A stretch of 64,000 bases of DNA, from positions 9,715,529 to 9,779,528 of the forward strand of contig OX638132.1 in assembly GCA_951804985.1 (NCBI GenBank), in the 5' to 3' direction. Position numbers and translations under genes: made by a program. Of the stretch, positions 31,223 to 43,005 are shown piece by piece. Below the pieces are notes generated by a model, which was not told the DNA's origin, did no database searches, and was given only the letters and a program-made list of their open reading frames with translations. The stretch comes from Dryomyza anilis (taxonomy: Eukaryota; Arthropoda; Insecta; Diptera; Dryomyzidae). Position 1 is the stretch's first letter, and each line of letters starts with the position of its first letter.

Positions 31223-33312
31223 GTAGATTTTAAAAATTACAACATTTTTTTTTTAATTTCTAGAATAACAAATTAACAACAACAATACTAAGTACAACCT
31301 GACCTATCTTACGTTGTATTCATTGTGTAACTTTGTAACATTTACGTGCCTTTTTTATACAAAAGTGTGGCCAAAAGACAATCAAATTTACAACTACGAT
31401 AACAATAGCAAATACCTGTTGTTAATTATCTACAACAAAAACAAATAATTGAAGCTACAACTTGTTTGCTGGGGTCTGCCACAAGTTGCAATGTGATGCA
31501 AGCAACATGCGTCAAATTGCGGAACAGAATGAAGGGAACTTTTTAGTATTTCACGTGGATATTGTTAAGAAATTGTTATTTGAGCATCACAAAATATAAA
31601 GGTACCAATGAAATAATCACCAAAGATATTACATCTCATAATATAATATTAATTGATGCCAAAATAATTAATATTCCCAAAAAAAAAAAGAATAATAATA
31701 ATTGAATAATCTAACCCAAATGGAATAACAAGACACACAGTGGGGTAGCGAGTACCTAAAGTTGACGAAAACCTCAAAAGACAAATTGACCCCGGACACT
31801 ATTTTTTTTTTGTTCATTTGCCTATAATGTGGCATCACTTAATTTATGTCATATGTATTAGACATCTGCACAAATGCTTTTGAAACCCACTTCAAGACAT
31901 TCACATTGTTTCAAAACATTTACTGTCACCGACTCTATGCTTGAAAATCAAATGAATGTGTTGCTCACAACAACAAAGCATCAAGTACTGTCAAAACAAA
32001 ACACAAACAAAACATAGCTGTAGTGAAGCGGTCGCTGGAGGAGACATTGCAAAATGCGGTCAAAACTCTGGAGTGCACTAGTGCATATTTTGTGGAGGGA
32101 ACTTCAAATACATTTTTGCAGATGTTTAATATTAATCCAACCTTTCCCCACACTCTGTCAAACAAGAAAAAATATTGTCAAATTTGTAAACAATTTTTTG
32201 AAACGTCTATTTTAAAAATTATAAAATCTAATTATTTTTGTAATGCAACCATGCACATGTGTTATTTATAAAGATTTTGTGATATTATTGTTTTGGAATT
32301 TTTCATAATTTGAGTAAAAAATTGTTTTGGCAAATTCACTTTTTTTTAATTTGTTTTGAAAATTATTTTTTATTTACAAGGTTGAAAATAAAAATGATCC
32401 GGGCACGCTCCGACCAAACTTATAATATTGTTATTTAGTACACAAAGTACGCTTTTCAAAACACTAATGAAATTGTGGTAAATTAAAAAAAAAAAATATT
32501 TTTAAAAATATAAAAAAAATTAAAAACACATAATAATCATCTCCCTTAAATACAACACCGCAATTGAAGGTCTCTGAGCCACTTGAAAATCAATAGTAAC
32601 AAAAATCAATTTGAAACCTGAAGCCACATTGCCGTTAATTTATTTTATGTATTTTATTTTAAACCACTTTAAATCAAATGCTTTACAAAAGAAGCCACAG
32701 CTTATGATGGGAAAATATTTAAAATTTTTTTCTGTTAATATTGTTTGCAATTAATTATTTGCATGTTTTGAGGCGATGGAGTTCAAGAAGCAAAAAACAA
32801 ACAATAATTTGTGCGAACAAGTAGCAACAGGTCTGTCTCAATGCGTTGCCACTTGAGCCGCCGTTGCGAACGACCAGTCACCTAGTCGTCGTCGTCGTCA
32901 CCGTCATATTGACCTCCACTCGAGGCAGATGCTTAACGCCGTTGACCTTGTGCCGCTGACCAAAAGTAAGTGATCGGCGCAAGTGAGCGAGTGAGTTACT
33001 TAAGCACCACATGGTCGGCTAATGGAGAGGAGGTGGCACTGAGCGAAGGGGTTCGTGACAAAAGATGCGGTGTTTTAGAATCAACTAAGAACAAAATCAA
33101 CCAGTGCCCCATCATTATTTATTTGCATTTTATAGCAATGACAATGAACTGCCGTCAATTGTGACTGGGTGCAATAATTATAGCATGGTGGCACAGTGGC
33201 CAAAATATCTAAAATACAAATTTTATATTTTTAGCTCAAGAAACAACACAAAAAACACCACAAAAATACAAAAATTCATTAAAAACAGAGAAAAAAATCA
33301 ACATTAACCAAT
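31223..33312. other. Intron-like DNA with a less AT-rich island, no gene supported
   Basis: 31300-31560 and 32830-33070 are less AT-rich and unique, with GTCGTCGTCGTCGTCACC at 32885 and a GTAAGT at 32966 that could be a splice donor but has no convincing exon in front of it. An 82-codon ORF at 32023-32271 (with a CQIC and a terminal HMC) matches no family I know. Confidence 0.4.
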
Positions 33313-33622
33313 GAAAGCCAGTTTATCAGTGTCAGTTTACTTAAACTTGGTTTAAACTTAGAATCGTATTTTTGAACTCTATTTGTAGTTTAAACTTGGT
33401 TTTAACTTAGAATCGTATTTTTCAAATTAAATATCAGCTATTCCAAATGAGAAAAATAATTTTATTCTTCTTAAATGCTAATCACAATCGATAATTCGTT
33501 GATATTAAAGTGCTGCCATATTTTAATCACTGATCTGAATGAAATTGAAACTTCCACGAATAGTTAAACTAAGTGAGACGTTTAAGTAAACGTAGTTTAA
33601 ACCACCACTGAAAAAGTAGCCC
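33313..33622. mobile_element. PIF/Harbinger-like MITE, second copy
   Basis: Relative of 8039-8521. The right end reads CACTGAAAAAGTAGCCC followed by TAA (33623-33625), with GTTTAAAC-type words at both sides. The left end is eroded (GAAAGCCAGTTTATCAGTG) and lacks a clear TAA. Confidence 0.6.
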
Positions 33623-33734
33623 TAAACTAGGGAAATGTTGAAGTGGTGACATTATGAACGATGTTTTATTCAAACGCGGTGGTTCTGGAATCAATTAAGC
33701 ATAACGAATCCTCAAAATAACTCAAAATAAAAAT

Positions 33735-34245
33735 ATGGACATTTCCTGTAGTTCCGGACAGTTTAAAACTTTAATATCTTAAAGGAAAATTTATGAATTT
33801 GTTTTGTGTAAGTAGTATTTAAATAGGACTAAACATCGGGAAAGAATTATAGAATTCTATATGGTAAATCAAAATATATAAATTAAATAGTAACCCTGAA
33901 TAGTATTCTGAACAAAAACATGCTTGGCTGTTATAATAATAATGTTTGGCAATGAAATAAGTAATACTTTTGTTTGCATAAAGCTCCAAAGATATAAGTA
34001 ATGCCTGCAAAACTATGTTTGGGAGAGCCCTTTTTTTGCAGCGTGTAAAAATACTTGCAGAAATCGATAACAGACTTCGTTGCAACACGAATGTTATCAT
34101 TTGGAGTGGTGCACGTTCTTCAAAAAGGGGTAAAAAACCGGGATATTTGATCCCTCTGGGGCACCTGGACCATTCCAAAATGGGAAACACGGACCACTCC
34201 GAAGGGTAAAATTAACACTCAAATTATGTTCTCTACCTATTTAAA
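33735..34245. repeat. Dispersed repeat R5, left part, split by a Helitron-like insertion
   Basis: 33735-33900 matches 56660-56815 (TTTAATATCT, GTAAGTAGTATTTA, AGAATTCTATA, ATATATAAATT). 34090-34205 contains GACCATTCC/GACCACTCC words that resume at 35400-35525, beyond the inserted element. Confidence 0.55.
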
Positions 34246-34269
34246 TCTATATATATAAAACTCTTGGTC

Positions 34270-34278
34270 CGTCTGTCA

Positions 34279-34316
<38 letters not shown>
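34270..34316. repeat. (GTCT)n microsatellite
   Basis: About eleven GTCT units near the left end of the Helitron-like element. Confidence 0.9.
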
Positions 34317-34320
<4 letters not shown>

Positions 34321-34653
34321 TCCAGCATCACGTCTAAACCGCTGAACCGATTTTACTGAAATTTTGCACCAGGATACTATGGAGTCCGGAAGGTGTCATA
34401 GGCTATATATGGGCGGGATTGGACAAATGGGCGTGGCACCTCCCATACAACCTAAACTTTCAAAATGACATAACTCGGCACATACACAAGCAAAGAAGAT
34501 AAAACAAAAAACTCAAATACAAAAAAAAATACAAAAGCAAAAACACAAAAACAAAAGCAAAAATCAAATACAAAATCAAAAGTAAAAGAAAAAGCACAAA
34601 ACTTAAGCTATAACTCAAAAACAACAGAAAAATAAAAAAAGATAGAAAAAAAA

Positions 34654-35060
34654 TCAACCACACTAAAATTCACCACACTAAAATTCACCACACTAAAACT
34701 CACCACACTAAAATTCACCACACTAAAACTCACCACACTAATATTCACCACACTAAAATTCACCACACAAAAACTCACCACCCTAAATTTCACCACACTA
34801 AAACTCACCACACTAAAATTCACCACACTAAAATTCAACACACTAAAACTCACCACACTAAATTTCACCACACTAAAACTCACCACACTGAAATTCACCA
34901 CATTCAAATTGACCCACTTAAACTGACCACACTAAAATTCACCACACTTAAATTCAACACACAACAATAAAATTCACTACACTTAAACTCACAACACTAA
35001 AATTCAACACACTAAAACTCACCACACTAAAACTCACCACGCTAAAACTAACCACACTAA
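34654..35060. repeat. 15-bp minisatellite, about 27 copies
   Basis: Unit ACCACACTAAAATTC, alternating with ACCACACTAAAACTC. The period is a multiple of three and stop-free on the minus strand, so 60- to 99-codon ORFs of NFSVVSFSVV type appear. They are artefacts of the array. Confidence 0.9.
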
Positions 35061-35350
35061 AACTTCTACTGGCAAAAACTTTACGGGGAAGAATTCTACG
35101 GGAAAGAATTCTACTGGGAATAATTCTACGGGGAAGCACAGTCTGAGAAAGAATTGTCTATGAGAAAAGTTGTTTTATCGGATAATTAGTATGGTTTTGG
35201 TTACTACATTTATAAAACCAATAAAAAAACGTCCACAGCGAAGCACGGGTTCCTGATATAAATAATAAAAATGTTATTTATATTAATAAAATTGCTCAAT
35301 AACCCTGCATTCACATAATATTTGCACGAGTCGTGTACGGGACCAGCTAG

Positions 35351-35560
35351 TAATAAATTAATTTGAACATAAATGCGGTTTTGATCACCTTTTGAGGGTC
35401 ATGGACCACTCTAAAAGGAACCATTAGGCTTCTAATGAACTCCTCTATCGATTTGCGCAATACAAACTTTTTGGATAATTAGTGGTTTTTGATCCCTTTT
35501 TGGAGATCGTGGACCACTCCAAAGATACCTGCATTTTTTTCGAACTTTTTCGCACTTTCC
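35351..35560. repeat. Dispersed repeat R5, right part
   Basis: GACCACTCT and GACCACTCCAAAGATACC continue the R5 sequence interrupted at 34245. The ORFs on both strands up to about 35770 show no domain. Confidence 0.45.
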
Positions 35561-36539
35561 GCCCACTTTTACCAAACCACATTTCGGTAAAATTTTCATT
35601 TTGGGGAAATTTCCATTCGGGAAGTGTCCGTTTCGGAGAAGTGACCGTTTCGGCGCAATGTACATTCGGTGTAATGGCTTTTGTCCTGCTACGATATTGG
35701 CCATGTAACTGGTCATGTCATGAGATTGGGATTATCAATATTCTACTAGCGGAATCTGAAAATACCTAACGAAGAATAATGGGCGAAATAAGTCGAATTG
35801 GTTACTCTATTATAAAACTTCTTAAATAACATCACTAATATTTTCGCAGTGTAGAAAAACTATAATTGCATAGAATAATGCAATTGCATGTTATCAAAGA
35901 AGATTTTCAAGAGTTTTTGAACATCAAGACAGATGTTTGTGCAAACTACTATGTAATGTAAAACCGCGAAATATGACACCTACAACCGCAAGATAAAGAC
36001 AAACAGCCAGCTAGCAATCTACGCATTTTTCAGCCGCATGACTCATTGAGCTACGCTGGAGTCGTCAGACAGACGCGTCGCCTAATAAGGTCGTTTCTCA
36101 GTTGGCTTAATTACGTTGTTGTTTTTAGGTGTTGGCCAACATGCGCCTTGTAAACGCCCGCATTATTTGTTATGGTTTTTGTTATAGACTTTAGATTGTT
36201 AACCAAACGCATGTTAGCTCAAAATATATACAATAAATATGAAATATATAAAATAAAACAAACACATTTTTAAAGGCCACTGAGAAAAGTTATTTAATTT
36301 TTGTTATTTGTTTGCTAAAGCTGTTGTACGCAAATTAAATATTTTGAAAATCTCAGAAAAATAAATAGTACCTATAATATATAAATTGTATGACTTGTTA
36401 TTTTGCCAAATATTGTTAAAATGTTGATTTTCTTGGTATTTTAGTATCCGAAAAGAAAGTCATTAAAACGTAGTTAAGCAATAGAACAACTGTATTTTTT
36501 AAATTTTGATTTTTCTGTGTACATTCCGTTCTTTAGTTC
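35561..36539. other. Intron-like DNA with a unique less AT-rich patch
   Basis: 35990-36165 is unique and less AT-rich. It includes an AP-1-type TGACTCA (36041-36047) and GACGCGTCG. No coding exon is supported. A regulatory role is possible but unproven. Confidence 0.35.
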
Positions 36540-36664
36540 TATAAATTCGATTTTTCGTATTTTGTATGTATACTCAATTTATTTACCATACAATAAAAGT
36601 GAAACACCATATTCACTATGTTTACCCTTTTGTAATACCATGTCTGTTATACAAAAGTATATAT

Positions 36665-37351
36665 CGTCCCTGTCATGCCAAATGGACGAATGTGCATTTT
36701 TAAAAATGTTGGGAAATCAAATTTTAAAGTTTGAAGTGCTTTAAAAATTAGAAAAATTTAGTTTTTTGTTCAATTTTTTCTGTTATTTTAGTTTATTCAT
36801 GAATTATTATAACGTATATAAAATATCTTTGGATTTGGACAATTTACTGAATTATAAATACGAATTTTGTGAGGCTATATCCTGACCAAAACGCAAATAT
36901 TTTTGTTTTTTATGCTATAACTTTTTATTAGCTCAAAATAAAATAGAGATGTAAAGGAATTAATTGTTTGCTTTTAAAGCACCTATCTATTGGCATCATT
37001 ATTTAAAAATATTTTGCCAAACAAAATTAATTAATGTTTGACAAAATATTTTTAATTAATGATGCAGATCGATAGGTTCTTTAAAAACAAACAATAAATG
37101 CCTTTACACTACTATTTTATCTCGTACCAATAAACAGTTATGGCGAAAAAGGAAAGATTCGCCCTTTTGGCATGACAAGATTTTCAATTTTTCAAATTCG
37201 CCATTTTGGTTTTGACTTTTGTGGCTAGATATATCCAACAAAAGGACACGCGATTTTAGCACAGTATACTTGAGTAAAAACTACATTCAGAAATGTAAAA
37301 AAACGCAAATGTCGAGAATTGCACATTCGCCCCTTTGGCATGATAGTGACG
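36665..37351. mobile_element. Palindromic (fold-back) MITE inside repeat D
   Basis: The ends read CGTCCCTGTCATGCC and, complemented, CGTCACTATCATGCC. ATATAT stands outside both ends (36659-36664 and 37352-37357). The two halves are inverted copies up to a centre near 37010 (for example TTTAAAGCACCTATC against GATAGGTTCTTTAAA), so the 687-bp element could fold over much of its length. It has no ORF. Confidence 0.75.
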
Positions 37352-37389
37352 ATATATTCTTGATCATCGTGACCTACCCTATTTAGCAG

Positions 37390-37607
37390 ACCCAGAAAAA
37401 AATTCTCTCAAATCCCATTAAAATTGGTCAATGGGACAATTATTGATTTAATAGTATACAAAAAATAAATCTTTTCATATAAACTCAATAGCAATGTCAT
37501 GGTATTTTCTAGTATTTAATGGTATTTTCCGATTAAAATAATAATGTATCCTATTGACTATTTTTAATAGTAAAAAACTATTATTTATATAGTATTTTTT
37601 TCTGGGT
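37390..37607. mobile_element. MITE with ACCCAGAAAAAAAT termini inside repeat D
   Basis: 218 bp with 14-bp perfect terminal repeats and GCAG on both sides (37386-37389 and 37608-37611), a probable 4-bp target duplication. It interrupts repeat D at the ATTTAGC-GTCC junction. Confidence 0.75.
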
Positions 37608-37790
37608 GCAGTATCCATCTGTCTGTTGAAATCACGATTATAGAAAAATTGAAAGAGCTAGATCAATGAAATTCCAAAGTTAGATTGTGTTTATACCTAC
37701 TCTGTCTGGTATTGAAAATAGGCATGTTCGGTTGAATGTGTCCTGTGACCCAACCACTTATGTCAAACAATCTCATATAACACTAACATA

Positions 37791-38664
37791 TTAGGGTGAA
37801 TTTTACTTTATATCGGCCAAAGTAAACTTATTTTTAAATATCTAAAATTAATTGTATATGCAATTTTTATTAAAAAGTTTAACACAGAATAATGTCTCGT
37901 ATCGTACCTCTTACTTAGCATTTTCAAAATTATCATTCATACTTTTAATTTTTTGTTAGAATTCTCTAAATGTTTCATAAATTTGCAAAATTTTAATAAA
38001 CACAATCAGTAACGTCTACTGCTGTCAGACAATGACATTTTGTTGACAGTTTCATTTAACATCGTTCATTTCATGCATTTGAATTTTACCAACTTTGCAA
38101 ATTCCATTGTCTGACTTTTGATCTTCACAAAACTAAACGCAGCAGTCTTTCAACTTATTATTTGTTGAACAATTAGTATTGAAGAAACTGGAGGAGACTG
38201 CTGAAAAAATAATTCTTGTCACATAAATGTTATTTCGAACTAAATAAAGTTGTAATGCAATAAAATTTCATAATGTATATACGAAATGCTATGATTTTCC
38301 TAGCTTCATTTAACTGACATTTCAAATAAATGCACAGAGAAAATTGTTAAATCATAATAAATAAGACGTTTATAAAATAATATTTTATAAACGAATTTTT
38401 TTATTTATGAATTATTAACATGAATTATATATAATACTAAAAAAAATTGCTAAATTCATGTATAAAAAAATTCATAATCACTATGTATTCATTATGATTA
38501 GAATTCGTAAATTTTACAAATTTTATTATCAATAATAAAAATCGAAAGTCGAATTTATATTTATTCATAAATTGTGTTACTTATTGCATATTCATTTTCT
38601 AAAGGCACAATTCACCTTAATTGACAAAAACCACAGTGTAGCTCCGGTCATAAAACCATTTATG
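37791..38664. other. AT-rich DNA, no gene seen
   Basis: A short inverted pair GTCAGACAATG (38025) and CATTGTCTGAC (38105) is present. No gene is supported. Confidence 0.45.
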
Positions 38665-39130
38665 TGATTGAATAAAATGAAAAATGTGTCATTTGAAAAG
38701 AAATGAGGAATTTAAAAGACAATGTAAGATTAAGTGAAGCATTTTTTTCTTTTTTTAATACGAGTTTCCTTTGTCTACAGACTTTTTAAATTTTCAAATG
38801 TGATATTTTTCACTTTGTTCTGCATAATCTGTAGAATACGGACATTTGGTACAATGTATGAAATTTTAATCATGAATTATAAATAATAAATCATATAATA
38901 TATTCAAGAACCTATTCCAATTACTCATGACTTATGAATATGTTGTATACAAAACATGAGTAAACATACTCAGTTAATCATAATAATTAATTTTAATTAT
39001 AATCATATATTATGATTAAAAACAAAATCATTATGATTACTTATTCTTGGCTGGCTCAATATCATGTTTAATTTTTTCAAAATTTATGCGTATAATACAT
39101 GATTTTAAAAACATTTCTCTCCATGTGGCA
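38665..39130 (+). repeat. Dispersed repeat R3, long copy
   Basis: Matches 54185-54825 from AATGTGTCATTTGAAAAGAA to ACATTTCTCTCCATG, and the shorter inverted copy at 7530-7830. Internal ORFs are absent. Confidence 0.75.
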
Positions 39131-40249
39131 AACAAATTTGATATAGATTTTTATCATTTTAAATATTATTCTATATTAATCACATATATTAGTTCTGAAA
39201 AGAACAAAAATAAAATGTTTTCATAAATTTAGATGACTATGAATAATTTGTGCGGGAATTAATTTATGATGTTGTTTAAATTTTATTAATGCTGTTGATA
39301 TTTCAAATACTTGTAGCTATAATTTAGCTAAATTTGTATGTGATTTTTTATTAGTATAAAAAATCACAGTACTGATATAATCAATGTTACTTAGAAATAT
39401 TTTAGAATAAAAAATAGGTAGTAGTTAAAATAAATAATATATTTAATTTAAATATTTTTAAAAATATGTCTAATTGGCAAATATTTAAATTAAGCTATTT
39501 AATAGTTTATGCAAATATAAAAAAACTTTAAAAAAAAATTCTTCAAAAAGTGAGACTATTAAGAGAGTGGAAATCTGTGAAGGTAAGCCTCATTTTGTCC
39601 CTGATCTGAATACGATAATGCATTCCTACCAAAAAGCCAACTGAAATGTTTCTGATCAGGGTCGACTAGGGTAATCCAAATTTCAAATTCACGTAATGCA
39701 AACTGATCCACCAATTACAAAGAATACTAATCTAAAGTCATCTTAAAACCTGATTGGATATTCGTATTATTGAAATATAATCGAATTTTATAATAAAATT
39801 TGTTAACAAAATTTTTCTAATGTCATAAGATATTCTATTTCAAATTTACAACATTTTCAAATATTTGAAATATCTAGCAGTTTGAGAAAATATTAAATAT
39901 ACATCGAATGATATAAGTTTAGAATAAGGGTAAGATCAGGAAGCACGATCAGGCAACATGTGTCCCTATTCTCGTTTGATGCGAAATATAAAATGAGTAA
40001 GGGGATTCATATCAACCGCGTAAAACTCGTAAATAGTGAAATAATGAAATATATGAAATTGCGTTGTGTAGTGATTATATTTGATTTAATTAAAAATTAA
40101 AGTAAATTAAAAAGTTTTAAACCCAAGATTACGCAAAGTCAAAACAAAGTGAGTTCAAATCAAATTACGCCTACAAATTTTTTTTACGAGAATAGTATGA
40201 ACATGAGATATAAATTATTTGGAATGTTTTTATAAAAATGAAAAAAAAA
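39131..40249. other. AT-rich DNA with one inverted-repeat end
   Basis: 40003-40046 (AAGGGGATTCAT, CAACCGCGTAAAACTCG) is the reverse complement of 41919-41962. The pair might be ends of a 1.96-kb transposon, but the interior has no ORF and includes another repeat. Confidence 0.4.
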
Positions 40250-40705
40250 AAAAATGGGTACATACATTGGATTTTTGTTTTTGAGGTTTTTTTTTTAATT
40301 TTGATTTTGTGTTTTATTTTTTTAAATTTAATTTGTATTTATGCCTTTTCTTTTTGATGTTGTGTTTTTGCTTTAGTGTTTTTTCTTAAAATTTTGGGTT
40401 TCAGTTTTGTTTTGTTTTTATTTTTGCATTAATTTTTAATGCTATTATTTTGTCATTGCTTTGTTTTTGTGTAGCATTTGATTTTGTATTCGTTTTTCAT
40501 TTGTTTTTGTGTTTCTTCTTTTGGTATGGCGTTTCTATTCTAAATTTTTTGTTTTTGATTTTATATTTTGTGGTTTAGCTTTTCTTTTCATTTGCTTGTT
40601 TTTGCTTTTGATTTTGTGTTTGACTTTGTGTATTCGCTTTTCTTTTGACTCCATGGTATCGTGATGCTGGAACAAACAGACAGACGAACAATCAGTTTTA
40701 TATAT
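40250..40705 (-). mobile_element. 5' part of a Helitron-like element, minus strand
   Basis: The reverse complement starts ATATATATAAAACTG, runs through GTCTGTCTGTTTGTTCCAGC ATCACG and then a low-complexity AAAACAAAAGC tract, the same order as 34246-34640. No 3' CTAG end is identified. Confidence 0.55.
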
Positions 40706-42052
40706 ATAAATTTATGAAAAACATCATTGTGGGATTAAATTAACAGAGTTATACAAAAATATCTGCTGCGGCTATAGGGCACTCACCTTTTGTATTAGGC
40801 TAAAATGCCAGAATCCGTTGAAACTCCGAAACTTTGTTCAGACTGTGTGATAAAATTCATGACATTCCTAACTTTCGCACAATATACAATTTTGAATTGA
40901 CTAACGAGCAGCTAATGATTAGTTACTTTTGTCATAATTAATAAGTTCGTCAGTTGTTAGCGTGACAGTTGATAAAAATAATTAAATATGTTTTTTTTTT
41001 TGCAATATTTTACTGTATTATTTAATTTTTGGCCTATTGTTATTTTAATAAGCTTATTCGCTAGCGCTGTTAATTGTTTAATTGTCTATCTACTATTGTG
41101 GCATTTGTAGGGATTTTGTATATAACTTTTTATTTTTGTTTATTTTTATATTTCCAGCTTGATTTATTATGTTCCACTGTTGTTTATATCATTATATTTA
41201 ATTACAACACAAAAAATATATATTAATCATAAACACTGATAGTGTATGTTTTGCATGTAAGAATTAAATGTTTATTAGCTTTACAACTGAACAATATAGT
41301 AAAATAAAAAAATTCTTTAATGCATCTTATATATAATTAATTTTTGTGTGTGTAATTAATTATTTTAATTATTACTGAGTTTTGTCCTATTCAACATATA
41401 TTTGTAATTAAATAAAAAATATTAATTAATTTCTGAGTTTATTTTACACATTGTTTAATTTTTGTTATTGCCGCAAAACTAACCGAATATATTTAAAAAA
41501 ATGTTTAAATATTTTGTTAAACAAAAAATACAATTAAAAATAATTTAATATTATCTGCAGATTGAAACTGTCAAAAATACTAAGGGGATTCATGTGAATT
41601 TCTGTTCTCGTAAATATAAAATTTTACTCGAAACTTGATACGAACACACATGGTTATCGATTCACGTATTCATATTTTTATTCACTTGCATTCCCGATGA
41701 CAACACATATAATCCGTGCGCAATACAATTTAATATTCAAACATTTGTTATAAATAATGAATTTTATTGACAAATAACGAACGACAAAGATAAACAATAA
41801 TGTTTAGAAAAATATATTATTGTTATTTCCACAGAAAAAAAAAACGATAAATAATTTTATGAATTGCGCGTAAAATATTCTCATACAATTTTTGCGTAAA
41901 TTTCAAGAATTGAGGAAATTTCCACTATTTACGAATTTTACGCGGTTAACATGAATTTTCTTAATTGTGAATAAACTTTTAAATATACTTTTAAATATAA
42001 GTAAATCTGAACCCTTTTTAAAATTCTGAAAAAAATCCTAAGTTTTCATCAA
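40706..42052. other. AT-rich DNA, no gene seen
   Basis: Non-coding. It contains the right partner (41919-41962) of the inverted pair noted at 40003. Confidence 0.45.
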
Positions 42053-42249
42053 TTTTTTTTTTTTTTTTTTTTTTTGGAATATCTACTAAGATCCGCAGCA
42101 CTCAGACAGACTATATCCATTGTACTGTGAAATCTATTCCCTACGATTTTGTGGTTAATATCACCACGAGCGCCCATGCCCAAGCCGGGATTCGAACCCG
42201 AGACCTTCAGAATGCAAGTCCAGCGCGCTACCTCTGGACTGCTGAGGCC
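42053..42249 (-). mobile_element. tRNA-derived SINE with poly-A tail
   Basis: On the minus strand a tRNA-like head (42249 to about 42183) has an A-box-like CAGCAGTCCAGAGG, a TGC anticodon-like triplet in CTTGCAT and a perfect B box GGTTCGAATCC (42188-42198). A roughly 105-base unrelated body follows, ending in a 23-base poly-A (plus-strand T at 42053-42075). Head, body and tail define a SINE. The head resembles tRNA-Ala loosely. No target duplication is obvious. Confidence 0.75.
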
Positions 42250-42257
42250 GATTTATT

Positions 42258-42428
42258 ATAAATGTTCATACAAAATTTCAAGATGGTATTTTGATGGCAT
42301 CATATTTTAAAAAATTATTTTCTAATTGTTTAGTGCATGTCTCGATACCCTTTATCAGTTGCCAAAATTTCATTGAAATCGAAGAAGGTGAGTTCCAACC
42401 GCTGGTCGATTTGGTGTGGAATGGCTCA
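42258..42428 (+). mobile_element. Truncated copy of the 410-bp MITE
   Basis: Right-hand part of the element at 44364-44773: AAAATTTCAAGATGGTATTT, GAAATCGAAGAAGGTGAGTT, GGTCGATTTGGTGTGGAATG. It has an extra piece (TAGTGCATGTCTCGATACC) that belongs to the left half in the full copy, so it is rearranged. The SINE abuts its left edge. Confidence 0.7.
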
Positions 42429-42439
42429 TATATCATCTA

Positions 42440-42600
42440 CACCAACCTACAGTTTTAGAGCTACTACATAGTTTTACAGCCACACACAGTTTTAAATTTA
42501 CTACACAGTATTACAGGTACTGTTGTACCGATCTTAATTTACATTCGTTTATCGCAGCGCGTGCTTGCCTATTCGGGTCGTTTTTCCGGACATCATACAC
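42440..42600. repeat. Dispersed repeat, partner of 328-510
   Basis: Same block order as the left-edge copy. The 79-codon ORF across it is a by-product. Confidence 0.6.
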
Positions 42601-43005
42601 ACACAAAATTTCACCAACTACCTTAATTCATCATATTGATGAATTCATTCCTTGAATTAAAATCGCATTTTTTATATGTTTTTCATTTTCACTATTTTTA
42701 ACATCAAATTTCAAACACAAATTTGCCACCATTTACACATTTATGTATTTAGAATTCTTATACAAGTTACAATATTTAATTTCTTATTATGCGAAGACTC
42801 CATGTCATCATATTAATGAATAAATGTATATCATATTGATGAATTTTGTATATCAAACCATATTAATTTAAATATCATAAATCTTATTAGAATTAGAAAT
42901 ATATAAATGGAAACAAATTTTAGTTTGTAATAAAAAATAGTTCAATGAATGAAATCATCAATATGATGAATACTGGTTGTTGGTAAAATATATTTTTTGT
43001 GTGTA
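42597..43005. mobile_element. MITE with ACACACAAAA-type termini
   Basis: The left end (ACACACAAAATTTCACCAAC, then ATCATATTGATGAATTCATT) is mirrored at the right end (ATCAATATGATGAAT, GTTGTTGGTAAAATATA, TTTTTTGTGTGT). About 410 bp, no ORF of note. Confidence 0.6.

Larger units (their letters stand above)
34246..35350 (+). mobile_element. Non-autonomous Helitron-like element
   Basis: The element starts TCTATATATATAAAAC after an A and ends GACCAGCTAG before a T, which fits the TC...CTRR ends and A|T insertion of Helitrons. Near the 5' end lies a (GTCT)n tract, then GCTGAACCGATTTTACTGAAA, a phrase typical of insect Helitron-like repeats. GCGAAGCACGGGTTC lies about 100 bases before the 3' end. 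There is no Rep/helicase ORF. It contains a 15-bp minisatellite. No target duplication is expected. A 3'-terminal hairpin is not clearly resolved. Confidence 0.55.
36540..37790 (+). repeat. Dispersed fly repeat D, copy interrupted by two MITEs
   Basis: Fragments at about 36540-36664, 37352-37389 and 37608-37790 together align to the repeat at 52266-52975: TACAAAAGTATATAT, ATATTCTTGATCATC, ATTTAGCAG, CCATCTGTCTGTTGAAATC, GACCCAACCACTTATGT. Removing the two inserts restores the expected junctions. Confidence 0.7.

Noticed and set aside
32023..32271. 82-codon ORF with CQIC and terminal HMC
   Set aside because: The cysteine spacing fits no zinc-finger family I know, and there is no splice or promoter support. 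Could be revisited with RNA data.
32941..32971. GTAAGT at 32966 as a real 5' splice site
   Set aside because: No acceptor, promoter or open frame of convincing length precedes it.
34608..35139. 99- and 61-codon ORFs of NFSVVSFSVV repeats
   Set aside because: They are translations of the 15-bp minisatellite.
40003..41962. 1.96-kb transposon bounded by AAGGGGATTCAT ends
   Set aside because: Only one short inverted pair supports it, and the interior contains an unrelated repeat and no ORF. Left as an observation in the feature list.
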